32,894 bases of DNA, taken from assembly GCA_050260355.1 (NCBI GenBank), contig JBLNBZ010000003.1, forward strand, positions 1 through 32,894, in the 5' to 3' direction. The notes beneath the pieces were generated by a model that was not told the origin of the DNA, did no database searches, and saw nothing but the letters and a program-made list of their open reading frames with translations. Positions 16,580-23,714 of the stretch are shown here, in pieces (positions within the stretch are counted from its first letter, which is position 1; every line of letters starts with the position of its first letter). This DNA is from CADEFX01 sp050260355. Lineage in GTDB: Bacteria; Pseudomonadota; Alphaproteobacteria; Rhizobiales; Hyphomicrobiaceae. The position numbers and the translations under genes are program-made.

Positions 16580-16667
16580 ACGTGCGGGCGCGGATTGAAA
16601 CTGTTCCGCGACGCCGTGCGAATGGCGGAGCAGTCGTCGCCCGCTCACGTGCGGCGCGGATTGAAAC
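16576..16667 (+). CRISPR. Residual CRISPR array: two type I-C repeats around one spacer
   Basis: Repeat 1 (16576-16601) has lost its 5' end. Repeat 2 (16636-16667) is 32 nt, starting GTCGCCCGCTCACGTGCGG and ending CGCGGATTGAAAC. The ATTGAAAC tail and GC-rich stem are typical of type I-C. Spacer 1 occupies 16602-16635 (34 nt, normal for I-C). The stem arm reads GCGGGCG in repeat 1 and GCGGCG in repeat 2. Repeat 1 pairs perfectly with CGCCCGC, so repeat 2 has probably lost one G. No clear third repeat follows. The orientation puts the array after cas1-cas2, as expected. Confidence 0.88.
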
Positions 16668-16754
16668 AACGACGATGCAAGCCCACAGCGGCGTGAAGAC
16701 GACCCGCCGCACAGCCAAAGCGCTATTTGGGCTGCGGGTAGCGCTGCTTCGAGT

Positions 16755-17555
16755 TTACCGACGTAGATCGCTCCCGACGGCCGCAATCTTCTTGCAGGCA
16801 TCTAGAAACACCATGATGTCCGCGCTGAAGCTCAGCAGAGATACGCCTTTGCTGACGAGACGTCCGGCATAATTCGTATCAATCGTGGCGCCAACCGTCG
16901 TCATGATGTGCTTGCCGTTGCGTTTGGCTGCGGCCACGGCCCGTTCGAGGACGGAGGCCAGTCTCGGATGGTCATAGTTGGACGCTGGCACGCCAAGCGA
17001 AATAGATAGGTCCCAAGGCCCAACGAAGATCACGTCGACGCCTGGCAGCGCGAGCATGTCTTCCAGCTCGTCGACGGCAGATGCGTCTTCAAGCAGAGGA
17101 ATGATCATGGTCTCGTTATTGGCCGCCTCAGCGAACGATGCCCAACTTGCCGGCGCATAGCCGGCGGCTCTAACGATCGGGCAAGCGCCGCGGTTGCCTT
17201 GGGGAGCATACTTGCCCGCACTTACGGCTGCCCGGCACGTCTCAAGTGAGGCGTGCGGAATGACAACGCCCCTTGCGCCCAAGTCGAGGACACGCCCTAA
17301 CATTGAGGCGTCCATGTGAGGGATGCGCACGAAGGGCGTAATGCCGGCGGTTTCGGCAGCGCGCACAGCGTGGACCACCTCGGTGATGCCCGTGGGGCAA
17401 TGCTCCATATCGACGGTCACGAAATCCATGCCCGCTGTGCCCATGGCTTCGATCAGCGCTGGATGAGCCGAGAAACTTTGCATGCCAGTGACGATCTGGC
17501 CATTGGCGAGCTTCTGTTTGAGCGCGATTGGGTTAGTTCGGTTGCCGCGTTGCAT
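16755..17555 (-). CDS. HpcH/HpaI aldolase/citrate lyase family protein
   Basis: A 266-residue class II pyruvate-type aldolase. Catalytic features can be read as H52 (VDMEHCP), R77 (FVRIP), and metal ligands E156 (PLLEDAS) and D182 (FVGPWDLS). Each is offset by seven from the E. coli HpaI residues as I recall them, so the active site looks intact. Such enzymes split 4-hydroxy-2-oxo acids, or related compounds, into pyruvate and an aldehyde, and are metal dependent. It is the last gene of the minus-strand ABC/PPC operon, 60 bases after the PPC gene. Its 3' end faces the CRISPR remnant. The true substrate is unknown. Confidence 0.92.
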   Translation of the reverse strand: MQRGNRTNPIALKQKLANGQIVTGMQSFSAHPALIEAMGTAGMDFVTVDMEHCPTGITEVVHAVRAAETAGITPFVRIPHMDASMLGRVLDLGARGVVIPHASLETCRAAVSAGKYAPQGNRGACPIVRAAGYAPASWASFAEAANNETMIIPLLEDASAVDELEDMLALPGVDVIFVGPWDLSISLGVPASNYDHPRLASVLERAVAAAKRNGKHIMTTVGATIDTNYAGRLVSKGVSLLSFSADIMVFLDACKKIAAVGSDLRR

Positions 17556-17615
17556 GCCTGCCTCGTCATTGTTCGAGATGGGCCGGCGCGGTCGGAATAC
17601 CGCGCCGATCTAAAA

Positions 17616-18152
17616 TCAGCGCACGAGTTGCGTAACCCGATGGAAGACGCCGCGGCCTGCTCCGGTAGCCTCTAACGTTGCGTCTGTCGTCATTTCAAGG
17701 CTGACGCCCGTGATCTCGGCAAGCATGATGGTGAAATGAGAAATGGGGTGCTTTGACCAAACTAGGCAGCCCGGCATCAAGTGACCACAGATCGTCTCGC
17801 GATGGGACGTCACGGTCAGATGCACGTGGACGTAGGGCGTGCCGTGCACGTACTTGCCGACGCCGAACGGCTTCGAGCCCATTTCCGGCGCTGATACCTC
17901 GCCAATGATGCCGTGGCCGCTGCATTCGAGCGGACCTTCGATGTCCATGACATCGATCAGATTGGCGGCCTTCTCTTGGTTAGGCGAGAAGTGCTGCAGG
18001 GTGGCTCGTGAAATGGCGCCCGTGATGCTGGAAACCACGCCAGTGCGAATCTTCTGCTCCCGCGCGATCGTGATGATTGACTCCAGGAGATCTGCGCCCG
18101 GTTCGAGCTGCGCGACGATGGCCCGTCCCCAATTTCCTACGCACTGAATCAT
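17616..18152 (-). CDS. PPC (DUF296) domain-containing protein
   Basis: A 178-residue protein made of one PPC domain, the plant-and-prokaryote conserved fold. Visible landmarks are RTGVVSSITGAISRATLQHF, TPYVHVHLTVTSHRETICGH and MPGCLVWSKHPISHFTIML. The HxH and GH positions are those conserved in the family. In plants the domain accompanies AT-hooks; here there is no AT-hook, so DNA binding is not supported. Bacterial members form trimers with a possible ligand or metal pocket between subunits. Its place between an importer and an aldolase points to a role in the same catabolic route, possibly enzymatic. A ribosome-binding site (AGAGGA) precedes the ATG at 18152. Confidence 0.88.
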   Translation of the reverse strand: MIQCVGNWGRAIVAQLEPGADLLESIITIAREQKIRTGVVSSITGAISRATLQHFSPNQEKAANLIDVMDIEGPLECSGHGIIGEVSAPEMGSKPFGVGKYVHGTPYVHVHLTVTSHRETICGHLMPGCLVWSKHPISHFTIMLAEITGVSLEMTTDATLEATGAGRGVFHRVTQLVR

Positions 18153-18188
18153 GGCCTTTTTCCTCTGGCTTATCTTGTTGATTGGAGT

Positions 18189-19034
18189 TTAGCGATCAGT
18201 CACATTCCAGCGCTGTGACCGACGATCGAGCACGATAACCAGCTGGTTGACGAGCGAGCCGATGACGGCCAGCACCACGAGCACGGCGAAAACACCAGCG
18301 GTGTTGAACTGGCTGGCGTAGGCCTGAACCAGATAGCCGAGCCCCTTGTTGCCCGCCATGATCTCGCCGACGACTGCCCCCATGAGGGCGTAGGGGACAG
18401 ACATGCGCAGCCCAACAAGCGTCCAGCCGATCGAAGCGGGCAAAATGACTTCGCGCGTCAACTGCCAGGGAGAAGCTCCCATGACGCGCACGACGTTCAG
18501 AAGATCGGCGTCGACCTTTTGAACACCCGCATAGGTGTTCCAGAACGTCATATAGAAGGTGAGGAGGGCTGCCAGCACGACCTTCGATTCAAATCCGATG
18601 CCGAACCAAAGAATGATGAGCGGTGCGATCGCGAGCTTCGGGATGCAAAAGAAGGCGGTGATAAAGGGGTCCAGAACCGCGCCCAGCCATCGCACTCTGC
18701 CGAGCAGAAAGCCGAGGAAAATCGCCGCTAAGCCGCCGACAATGTAGCCGACGACGGCTTCGTGCAGCGTTGCAAGCGTGTTCAACGCCAACGTACCGGA
18801 GGTTATGAGGCTGCCGAGCTCTGCGGCTATGTCGGAAGGCTTGCTAATGAAGAATGTGTCGATCAACCTTCCGCTGGCCAATTCCCAGCCGATCAGGACA
18901 ACCGCCAGCAGGCCGAGCCGTCCAAGCCAGACATGCATGGTGCGCGATCGCCGAGACGAGTATGTCCCAGTCTCACGGGAGGAAGCGCCGACGACCCGCT
19001 GTTCAGCTAATGCCTCTGAGTTTCCGGTCACCAT
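18189..19034 (-). CDS. ABC transporter permease (SsuC/TauC/NitT-type)
   Basis: A 281-residue permease. A 33-residue charged N-terminal tail is followed by about six helices (first near 34-52). The EAA loop lies at VRVMGASPWQLTREVILPAS, with the family signature VGLRMSVPYALMGAVVGEIM just after it. It is encoded 5 bases after the ATPase stop. This type serves sulfonate, nitrate, thiamine-precursor or phthalate uptake; no substrate can be assigned. Confidence 0.94.
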   Translation of the reverse strand: MVTGNSEALAEQRVVGASSRETGTYSSRRSRTMHVWLGRLGLLAVVLIGWELASGRLIDTFFISKPSDIAAELGSLITSGTLALNTLATLHEAVVGYIVGGLAAIFLGFLLGRVRWLGAVLDPFITAFFCIPKLAIAPLIILWFGIGFESKVVLAALLTFYMTFWNTYAGVQKVDADLLNVVRVMGASPWQLTREVILPASIGWTLVGLRMSVPYALMGAVVGEIMAGNKGLGYLVQAYASQFNTAGVFAVLVVLAVIGSLVNQLVIVLDRRSQRWNVTDR

Positions 19035-19039
19035 GTCAG

Positions 19040-19828
19040 CTATGCCATTTCATGTTCCAGCGCCTTCCAGAGCTGCTCGTGAAGCTGATTGAACTGAGGT
19101 GTAAACCTCAAGTCACGGATAGCTCGTGGTCGGGGAAGGGATATCTCAAACTCCGCCAGCACCGTGCCTGGTCGACCGGAAAGCACGATTACGCGATCGG
19201 ATAGGGCTACTGCTTCCGCCAAGTCGTGAGTGATGAACAGCACTGTCTTGTTGGCGGCTTCGGTCCAAATGCGCAGAAGCTCGTCTTGCATGACGATGCG
19301 CAGTTGAGCATCGAGCGCGCCAAAAGGTTCATCCAGGAGAAGTGTTTCCGGGTCGTACGCCAATGTTCGTGCAATCGATGCACGCTTGCGCATACCGCCT
19401 GATAACTCGCGCGGGAAATGATCCTCGAAGCCTTTGAGGCCGACGGCCTCGATCCAGCGATCGGCCAATGAACTCCGCTCGGCCGCGGCATGCCCGCGAA
19501 TACGCAGCGGCAGCTCCACATTCCTGCGGGTCGACTGCCAGGGCAACAGATTGTCTTGCTGGGTGATGTATCCAACGCGTGTATTGACCTTGGAGACCGC
19601 CGCGCCGTGATAGAGGACTTGCCCTTCCGACGGCGCCAGCAAGCCGGCCGTGAGGTTGAGCAGCGTCGACTTTCCGCAACCGCTCGGGCCGACAACGGAC
19701 ACGAACTCGCCTTGCCCCACGCTGAAAGTCACGTCCCTCAGCGCAGCGAAGTCCTTTCCGGTCTTTCGATCCGGAAACCGGACGGAGACCCGCTTGAACT
19801 GGATCGCACCTTCTCCAGGCCGTCTCAC
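19040..19828 (-). CDS. ABC transporter ATP-binding protein (SsuB/TauB-type)
   Basis: A 262-residue ATPase with Walker A GPSGCGKS (47-54), Q-loop GYITQQDNLLPWQST (86-100), signature LSGGMRKR (142-149), Walker B LLLDEPFGALD (163-173) and switch histidine H201. The LLPW and DEPFGALD strings are typical of the nitrate/sulfonate/taurine group. Translation starts at GTG 19828, overlapping the TGA of the binding-protein gene by four bases (GTGA). Confidence 0.95.
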   Translation of the reverse strand: MRRPGEGAIQFKRVSVRFPDRKTGKDFAALRDVTFSVGQGEFVSVVGPSGCGKSTLLNLTAGLLAPSEGQVLYHGAAVSKVNTRVGYITQQDNLLPWQSTRRNVELPLRIRGHAAAERSSLADRWIEAVGLKGFEDHFPRELSGGMRKRASIARTLAYDPETLLLDEPFGALDAQLRIVMQDELLRIWTEAANKTVLFITHDLAEAVALSDRVIVLSGRPGTVLAEFEISLPRPRAIRDLRFTPQFNQLHEQLWKALEHEMA

Positions 19829-20880
19829 TTCATGGCCTCGGTCGCCAGATCTGGGATTACGATGTCCTTGTACGAATACTCAAGCAGTGGCTGGCCTTCG
19901 ATCTTGAGCAGAGCGTTGCGGAAGTCCCTGCTGACGTTGAAATGCTTCTCTTCGATGAGGGCATTCTTTGGCACCTGGCCGTTGGCAATCATCGCATCGA
20001 GGAATGGTAGCATTTCAGCGCTCGAACTCTTGCCATCGGTCACGTACTTGGCAGCGATGGCAGCTACTTCGTCCCGGTTCTTCGGCTCAAGGATGAACTC
20101 CATGCCCCGCGTGGTGCCCCGAAGAAACTTGACCAAACGATCTCTTTTGGCGCCGACAACCTTGCTGGTGCTGATCAAGCCAGATTGAATGTAACCATCG
20201 GCTTCCTTGACCTCGCCCTTAGCAAAGTTCGCGAGCATGATCGCTGCGCCCTTCTCAATCGCCATTTCGTAGAAGGGTGTCACGTGGACAAACCCGTCGA
20301 TTTGGCCGTTGAGCAGAGCGGTCAAGGCCGCGTTGCCTTCGCGAATGAAAGTGACGCGGAGGTCCTTCTGGTAGTCCAGACCGTATAGTGCGGCGAGAAA
20401 GCGTATCTGCTGGTCTGTCCCGGCACCCTGTCCGGAGGCAGCAATTCGGGCCCCTTTGAGAGCGGCAATCTTCTCAGCCATCGGCGAAGCTGAGGTGATG
20501 CCCTTGCTGTCGGCGAACTTCTTGCTGAGGACAAACTGAGTCGAGAAATTGTACCCAAATAGTCCGATCGCAACGACGTCCTGTCCCTTCTGACGTAAGG
20601 TCATCGGGTCGACGAGATTGCTGTGAACAACGTCGGCCTGGCCCGAGAACAGTGCCGGATAGAAATTGCCGGCACCAACGCGGACGAAATCCACTTCCAC
20701 GCCAGCGTCCCGGTACATGCTCTTCTCTTGCGCCACGTAGAACGGAAGCATCGTCAGGCTCGTGCTCGGGTAGGCGAACACCACCTTATCGAGCTGCGCT
20801 CGGGCGGTCAGCGTCTGAGCAAAGAACACGCAGCCTAGGGCCACAAAGACCGCCATAGCGGCCTTCCATCTTCCATCCAC
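19825..20880 (-). CDS. ABC transporter substrate-binding protein (NMT1/SsuA-type)
   Basis: A 351-residue periplasmic binding protein with a Sec signal peptide: a positively charged start, a hydrophobic core about 8-21 and a likely cleavage after TARA near residue 28. The mature part begins QLDKVVFAYPSTSLTMLPFY, the usual beta-strand of NMT1-like proteins, followed by FSGQADVVHSN. The GTG at 20880 is preceded by GGGAG seven bases upstream, which supports it over the internal ATG. It is the first gene of the operon that includes the ATPase, permease, PPC protein and aldolase. The ligand is unknown; sulfonates, aromatic acids and pyrimidine-like compounds are used by relatives. Confidence 0.93.
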   Translation of the reverse strand: MDGRWKAAMAVFVALGCVFFAQTLTARAQLDKVVFAYPSTSLTMLPFYVAQEKSMYRDAGVEVDFVRVGAGNFYPALFSGQADVVHSNLVDPMTLRQKGQDVVAIGLFGYNFSTQFVLSKKFADSKGITSASPMAEKIAALKGARIAASGQGAGTDQQIRFLAALYGLDYQKDLRVTFIREGNAALTALLNGQIDGFVHVTPFYEMAIEKGAAIMLANFAKGEVKEADGYIQSGLISTSKVVGAKRDRLVKFLRGTTRGMEFILEPKNRDEVAAIAAKYVTDGKSSSAEMLPFLDAMIANGQVPKNALIEEKHFNVSRDFRNALLKIEGQPLLEYSYKDIVIPDLATEAMK

Positions 20881-20914
20881 GTTTCGCTCCCTGGCTCTCT
20901 ACCTTAGGCTTTGA

Positions 20915-20939
20915 CATGTAGTATGTTACCTACTACATG
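20915..20939. promoter_or_regulatory. GntR-type operator: perfect 9+9 bp inverted repeat
   Basis: CATGTAGTA (20915-20923) and TACTACATG (20931-20939) are exact inverted repeats around a 7-bp centre. They lie in the 64-bp spacer between the divergent binding-protein gene (start 20880) and GntR gene (start 20945). The right arm abuts the GntR ribosome-binding site, and the site lies between the -35 and -10 of the opposite promoter. It is very likely the autoregulatory operator of this GntR protein. Confidence 0.72.
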
Positions 20940-20951
20940 GAGCTATGGCAA
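20923..20951 (-). promoter_or_regulatory. Candidate promoter of the NMT1/PPC/aldolase operon
   Basis: On the minus strand TTGCCA (20951-20946) and TAACAT (20928-20923) are spaced by exactly 17 bases, upstream of the GTG at 20880. The operator palindrome overlaps the spacer and the -10. On the plus strand a TTGACA (20911-20916) lies upstream of the GntR gene, but its -10 partner (TACATG) is weak. Confidence 0.45.
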
Positions 20952-21622
20952 CTCCGTCAGACTCAACTCGCCTAAAACGCCCGCCACGCTTAGCCGAACT
21001 CGTGTATGGCGAGATGAAACGAGCGATCATTAACGCCGAGTTTGAGCGCGAGCGCTTCTACTCTGAACAGGAGTTGGCTGAGCTATTTGGAGTCTCGCGG
21101 GCGCCGGTACGTGATGCCACGATCCGGCTTTCGAACGAGGGGCTGATCTCGGTCAGGTCAAACCGCGGCATGCGGGTGGTCGAGCTGGACCCCCAAGCGA
21201 TAGCGGAATGTTACGAGATGCGAGAGGTGCTCGAATGCTGGATCGTTCGCAAGCTGGCGAAGCAGGCGACCGATGATCAGCGCGCGAGAATTCGACACAG
21301 CCTCGGCGAGCAGCGAAAAATCGTCGCGCGCAGTGACTCGGAAGCGTGGGTTGCCGCTAACGCGGCGTTTCATGTTCTCCTGGCGGAATTGGCAGGAAAC
21401 TCCCGCATCACGCGTAGCATCGCCTCGATCAGTGACCAAATGCAGCGCGTGGGCCGGACACTCATCCCAAAAGAGCGGCCGATGCGCGAGGTGTTCCAGC
21501 AGCACGCTGCTGTCGTGGACGGCATTCTGAAAGGCAAGCCCGCCGAAGCAGAACGGGCGATGCGTCACCATCTCACAGAAACGGCGCGTGCCTACCTGAT
21601 CGCGGCTGACGTGGTGAAGTGA
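20945..21622 (+). CDS. GntR family (FadR/FCD subfamily) transcriptional regulator
   Basis: A 225-residue regulator. The winged helix-turn-helix is at about 16-82 (LAELVYGEMKRAIINAEF, YSEQELAELFGVSRAPVRDA, LISVRSNRGMRVV). A C-terminal helical FCD domain (about 90-215) contains the usual AFHVLLAELAGN and RAMRHHLTET segments with potential metal-binding histidines. It is divergent from the NMT1/PPC/aldolase operon, and the shared spacer contains a perfect palindrome, so it probably represses that operon and itself. FCD proteins usually respond to organic acids. A GGAG ribosome-binding site (20939-20942) precedes the ATG. Confidence 0.93.
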   Translation: MATPSDSTRLKRPPRLAELVYGEMKRAIINAEFERERFYSEQELAELFGVSRAPVRDATIRLSNEGLISVRSNRGMRVVELDPQAIAECYEMREVLECWIVRKLAKQATDDQRARIRHSLGEQRKIVARSDSEAWVAANAAFHVLLAELAGNSRITRSIASISDQMQRVGRTLIPKERPMREVFQQHAAVVDGILKGKPAEAERAMRHHLTETARAYLIAADVVK

Positions 21623-21716
21623 CTGGCACGCCAATCCAATCGCGGTCGAAACATTGGCCAGGCGTGGTCTACATGGCGGTGAGCAGCTGCCGACAGTGTC
21701 CGCGCTCAGCAGGTTA

Positions 21717-21735
21717 CCGCGGCGACCCGCCGCGG
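21717..21735. terminator. GC-rich hairpin between convergent genes
   Basis: CCGCGGCG-ACC-CGCCGCGG is a perfect 8-bp stem with a 3-base loop, in the 221-bp gap between the GntR gene (ends 21622) and the convergent amidohydrolase gene (ends 21844). No T-run follows on either strand, so intrinsic termination is only a possibility. Nothing else is recognisable in this gap. Confidence 0.3.
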
Positions 21736-21843
21736 CGTTTCCACTTGCGGAAGCATCTTGTTTATTGAACGCTACCTTTTCCGAAATTGAACAAGGGTGT
21801 ACCAGCACCGAGCACCCTATGCGCAGGAATGGCCGCGATCATT

Positions 21844-22863
21844 CTATAGGCGATACACCCGACAGGCAGTATCGTGAAATAGTTGAGCCCTCTCAGCGGT
21901 CGAATAGCTCTGTGTTAGCAGCTTGAATGCGTTCCATACGGTTGTGTAGCTGAAGTTGTGTTTGTCGATCGGGAAGTTAGACTCGAACATACAGCGTGAC
22001 GGTCCAAACTTTTCGATCAAGTGCTCCATATACGGCGCGCTCGCCGACTTGAGTTCCTGGCTCGTCGGTGGTTTCGGTCGCGTGTACCAATCGAAGCCAG
22101 GATAGTCCAGCCCAAGCCCACCAAGCTTCACGACAACATTCTCGCACCGCGCCAATTCCATGGTGTCGCTTTTCCAGGCGTCCCGAACCTCGGCCCGCAT
22201 TCCCCGGTAAGGCCCTATTCCAATCGGCGCGCCGCAATGGTCCAGCACGATTGTGGTATCCGGAAATATTCGCGCGAGCGCAATCACGTCTCGAATTTGC
22301 GTATGCAGCACCCACGCGTCGAACACCAGATTCCGTGGCGCCAGATGCTTGAAGCCGGACTGGAAGTCGGGTTGGAGTAGCAGGCCTTCGGTCGGGTTCG
22401 ACCGGTGATTGCGGATCTCGGGACTCTCGTGCCAGACCGCGCCGTGCCGAATGCCCCGGAAGCGCCCGCCACCTGCAGCAATGTGCGCATCAAGCACCTC
22501 AGCTACAGCGTCTCCACGTCTGAGGTCGACGTGTCCGACAATACCTTTGGCGATCTCTGTTTTTCCATAGATGCCCGAAGAGCACATGGCGGCGATGCCA
22601 TTGATGGCTTCCGTTTCTCCGACACATCGGAAATCCTCTGGGCCGGTCGCTCTAAAGAACGCGCTGCATTCCACGAATACGGTTGACACCACGTTGTGGC
22701 CGCGGATGTCTTCAAGCATTTCATCGATAAGATATCGCTCTTGGAGCCGTCCCCCGGCCTTATCCCAGAGATGATGGTGAGGGTCGCAAATGGGCATTTC
22801 CGGCTCAATGGCCGGCTCGACAATGAGGTCCAGCCATGCTTGATTTCTTGACTTTATCGCCAC
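21844..22863 (-). CDS. Amidohydrolase family protein (Amidohydro_2, TIM-barrel metal-dependent hydrolase)
   Basis: A 339-residue Amidohydro_2 (PF04909-type) protein. The metal-binding HxH is in CDPHHHLWD (residues 26-34, H29 and H31). Further landmarks are TIVLDHCGAPIG, VVVKLGGLGLDYPGFDW and the C-terminal SRCMFESNFPIDK with its conserved aspartate. The family includes lactonases, decarboxylases such as ACMSD, and 2-pyrone-4,6-dicarboxylate lactonase. The GTG start at 22863 has an AAAGGAG ribosome-binding site ten bases upstream. It lies 15 bases downstream of a GntR gene on the same strand. The enzyme is probably cytoplasmic and acts on a lactone or carboxylate linked to the lyase/TTT operon. 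Confidence 0.92.
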   Translation of the reverse strand: MAIKSRNQAWLDLIVEPAIEPEMPICDPHHHLWDKAGGRLQERYLIDEMLEDIRGHNVVSTVFVECSAFFRATGPEDFRCVGETEAINGIAAMCSSGIYGKTEIAKGIVGHVDLRRGDAVAEVLDAHIAAGGGRFRGIRHGAVWHESPEIRNHRSNPTEGLLLQPDFQSGFKHLAPRNLVFDAWVLHTQIRDVIALARIFPDTTIVLDHCGAPIGIGPYRGMRAEVRDAWKSDTMELARCENVVVKLGGLGLDYPGFDWYTRPKPPTSQELKSASAPYMEHLIEKFGPSRCMFESNFPIDKHNFSYTTVWNAFKLLTQSYSTAERAQLFHDTACRVYRL

Positions 22864-22878
22864 AGCTTTGCTGCTCCT

Positions 22879-23610
22879 TTAAATCCTGCTGCTCGGCAAC
22901 CGCGCTCGGCCGCGGCCATCTTTTCCTTTGGCAGCGGCAAGCTGCCTCTTCATCTGTGCGATAAGATTGTCGCGCGAGCGCGAAATATGCAGACGCATCA
23001 GCCGCTCCGCTTTGTCAGGGTCGCGCTTCTCGATCGCCGCAAAAATCGCCTCGTGCTCCTGCATCGCTTGGACCGCACGGTCTCCGACCGTCGCCGAATG
23101 GTAGCGATACATCCTCAGCAGAGCATACAGATCGCGACACAGCAGCTGCGCGAGCCATTTGTTTCGGCTGCCGCGTACGATCTGAACATGAAAGTCATTG
23201 TCCTGAGTGCCATCGACATAGACGCTGCCAATACCGTTCTTCTTGATCCGCTTGGAAAAGGTTGTGAGGCATTGCCTCAGTTCGCGGGTCTCGGCCAGCG
23301 TCATGCATTCGGCGGCTTGTCGGCATGCGATGCCTTCCAAAGCTTCACGCACGACGAGCAGCTGTTCAAAATCGTCGATCGAAAGCTGCGTCACGCGAAC
23401 CCCCGCGAAGGGCACACGCTCCACCAAGCGTCGGCCCTCTAAGGTCCGCACGGCTTCTCGGAGAGGACCTCGGCCGACGCCACATAGTTTGGCGAGCGCA
23501 TGCTCAGACAATCGCGCGCCGGCGCGGATTTCCCCACTCAGAATCGCGCGTTCGAGCCTCTCGACGGCAGCATCAACATGAACGTGTGCTCGGTGGATCG
23601 GAGACGACAT
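22879..23610 (-). CDS. GntR family (FCD subfamily) transcriptional regulator
   Basis: A 243-residue regulator. The winged helix-turn-helix is at about 11-76 (RLERAILSGEIRAGARLSEH, ALAKLCGVGRGPLREAVRTL, VERVPFAGVRV), followed by an FCD domain with VREALEGIACRQAAE, DFHVQIVRGSRN and AERLMRLHISRSRDN. It is co-directional with the amidohydrolase gene and divergent from the lyase/TctCBA operon. The shared spacer carries palindromes overlapping its promoter, so control of both transcripts is likely. The effector is unknown; organic-acid ligands are typical. The C-terminal tail is basic (KRQLAAAKGKDGRGRARL) and beyond the usual domain. Confidence 0.93.
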   Translation of the reverse strand: MSSPIHRAHVHVDAAVERLERAILSGEIRAGARLSEHALAKLCGVGRGPLREAVRTLEGRRLVERVPFAGVRVTQLSIDDFEQLLVVREALEGIACRQAAECMTLAETRELRQCLTTFSKRIKKNGIGSVYVDGTQDNDFHVQIVRGSRNKWLAQLLCRDLYALLRMYRYHSATVGDRAVQAMQEHEAIFAAIEKRDPDKAERLMRLHISRSRDNLIAQMKRQLAAAKGKDGRGRARLPSSRI

Positions 23611-23627
23611 CAGGTGAAGTCCTGCTT

Positions 23628-23657
23628 ATGTATACATTGTATCCGAATTGTTGACAA
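23628..23657 (-). promoter_or_regulatory. Candidate promoter of the GntR/amidohydrolase transcript with embedded operator
   Basis: On the minus strand TTGTCA (23657-23652) and TATACA (23634-23629) are spaced by 17 bases. The -10 lies within the perfect palindrome ATGTATACAT (23628-23637), and the -35 overlaps the short palindrome TTGTTGACAA (23648-23657). TGTATACA and TTGT-N2-ACAA cores are common among GntR/FCD operators. Direct autoregulation is inferred. Confidence 0.5.
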
Positions 23658-23679
23658 TCTTGTCGATGTGTAAACAATT
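23646..23679 (+). promoter_or_regulatory. Candidate promoter and inverted repeat upstream of the lyase/TctCBA operon
   Basis: TTGACA (23651-23656) is followed after 16 bases by AACAAT (23673-23678), upstream of the lyase start at 23715. The two elements are part of an inverted repeat AATTGTT (23646-23652) and AACAATT (23673-23679), exact 7-bp arms with a 20-bp centre. It overlaps the divergent promoter of the GntR gene, so binding by one protein could switch both directions. Confidence 0.4.
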
Positions 23680-23714
23680 GGGCCTGTCCACCCGGCAAGA
23701 AGAAGGAGCGCAAC

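Noticed and set aside
16698..16720. Possible third, degenerate CRISPR repeat (GACGACCCGCCGCACAG)
   Set aside because: Only loosely similar to the repeat 5' half, at the wrong spacer length (30 nt), and without the ATTGAAAC end.
17616..18152. Calling the PPC protein a DNA-binding regulator
   Set aside because: No AT-hook or basic DNA-binding segment is visible and the operon context is metabolic, so only the domain name is given.
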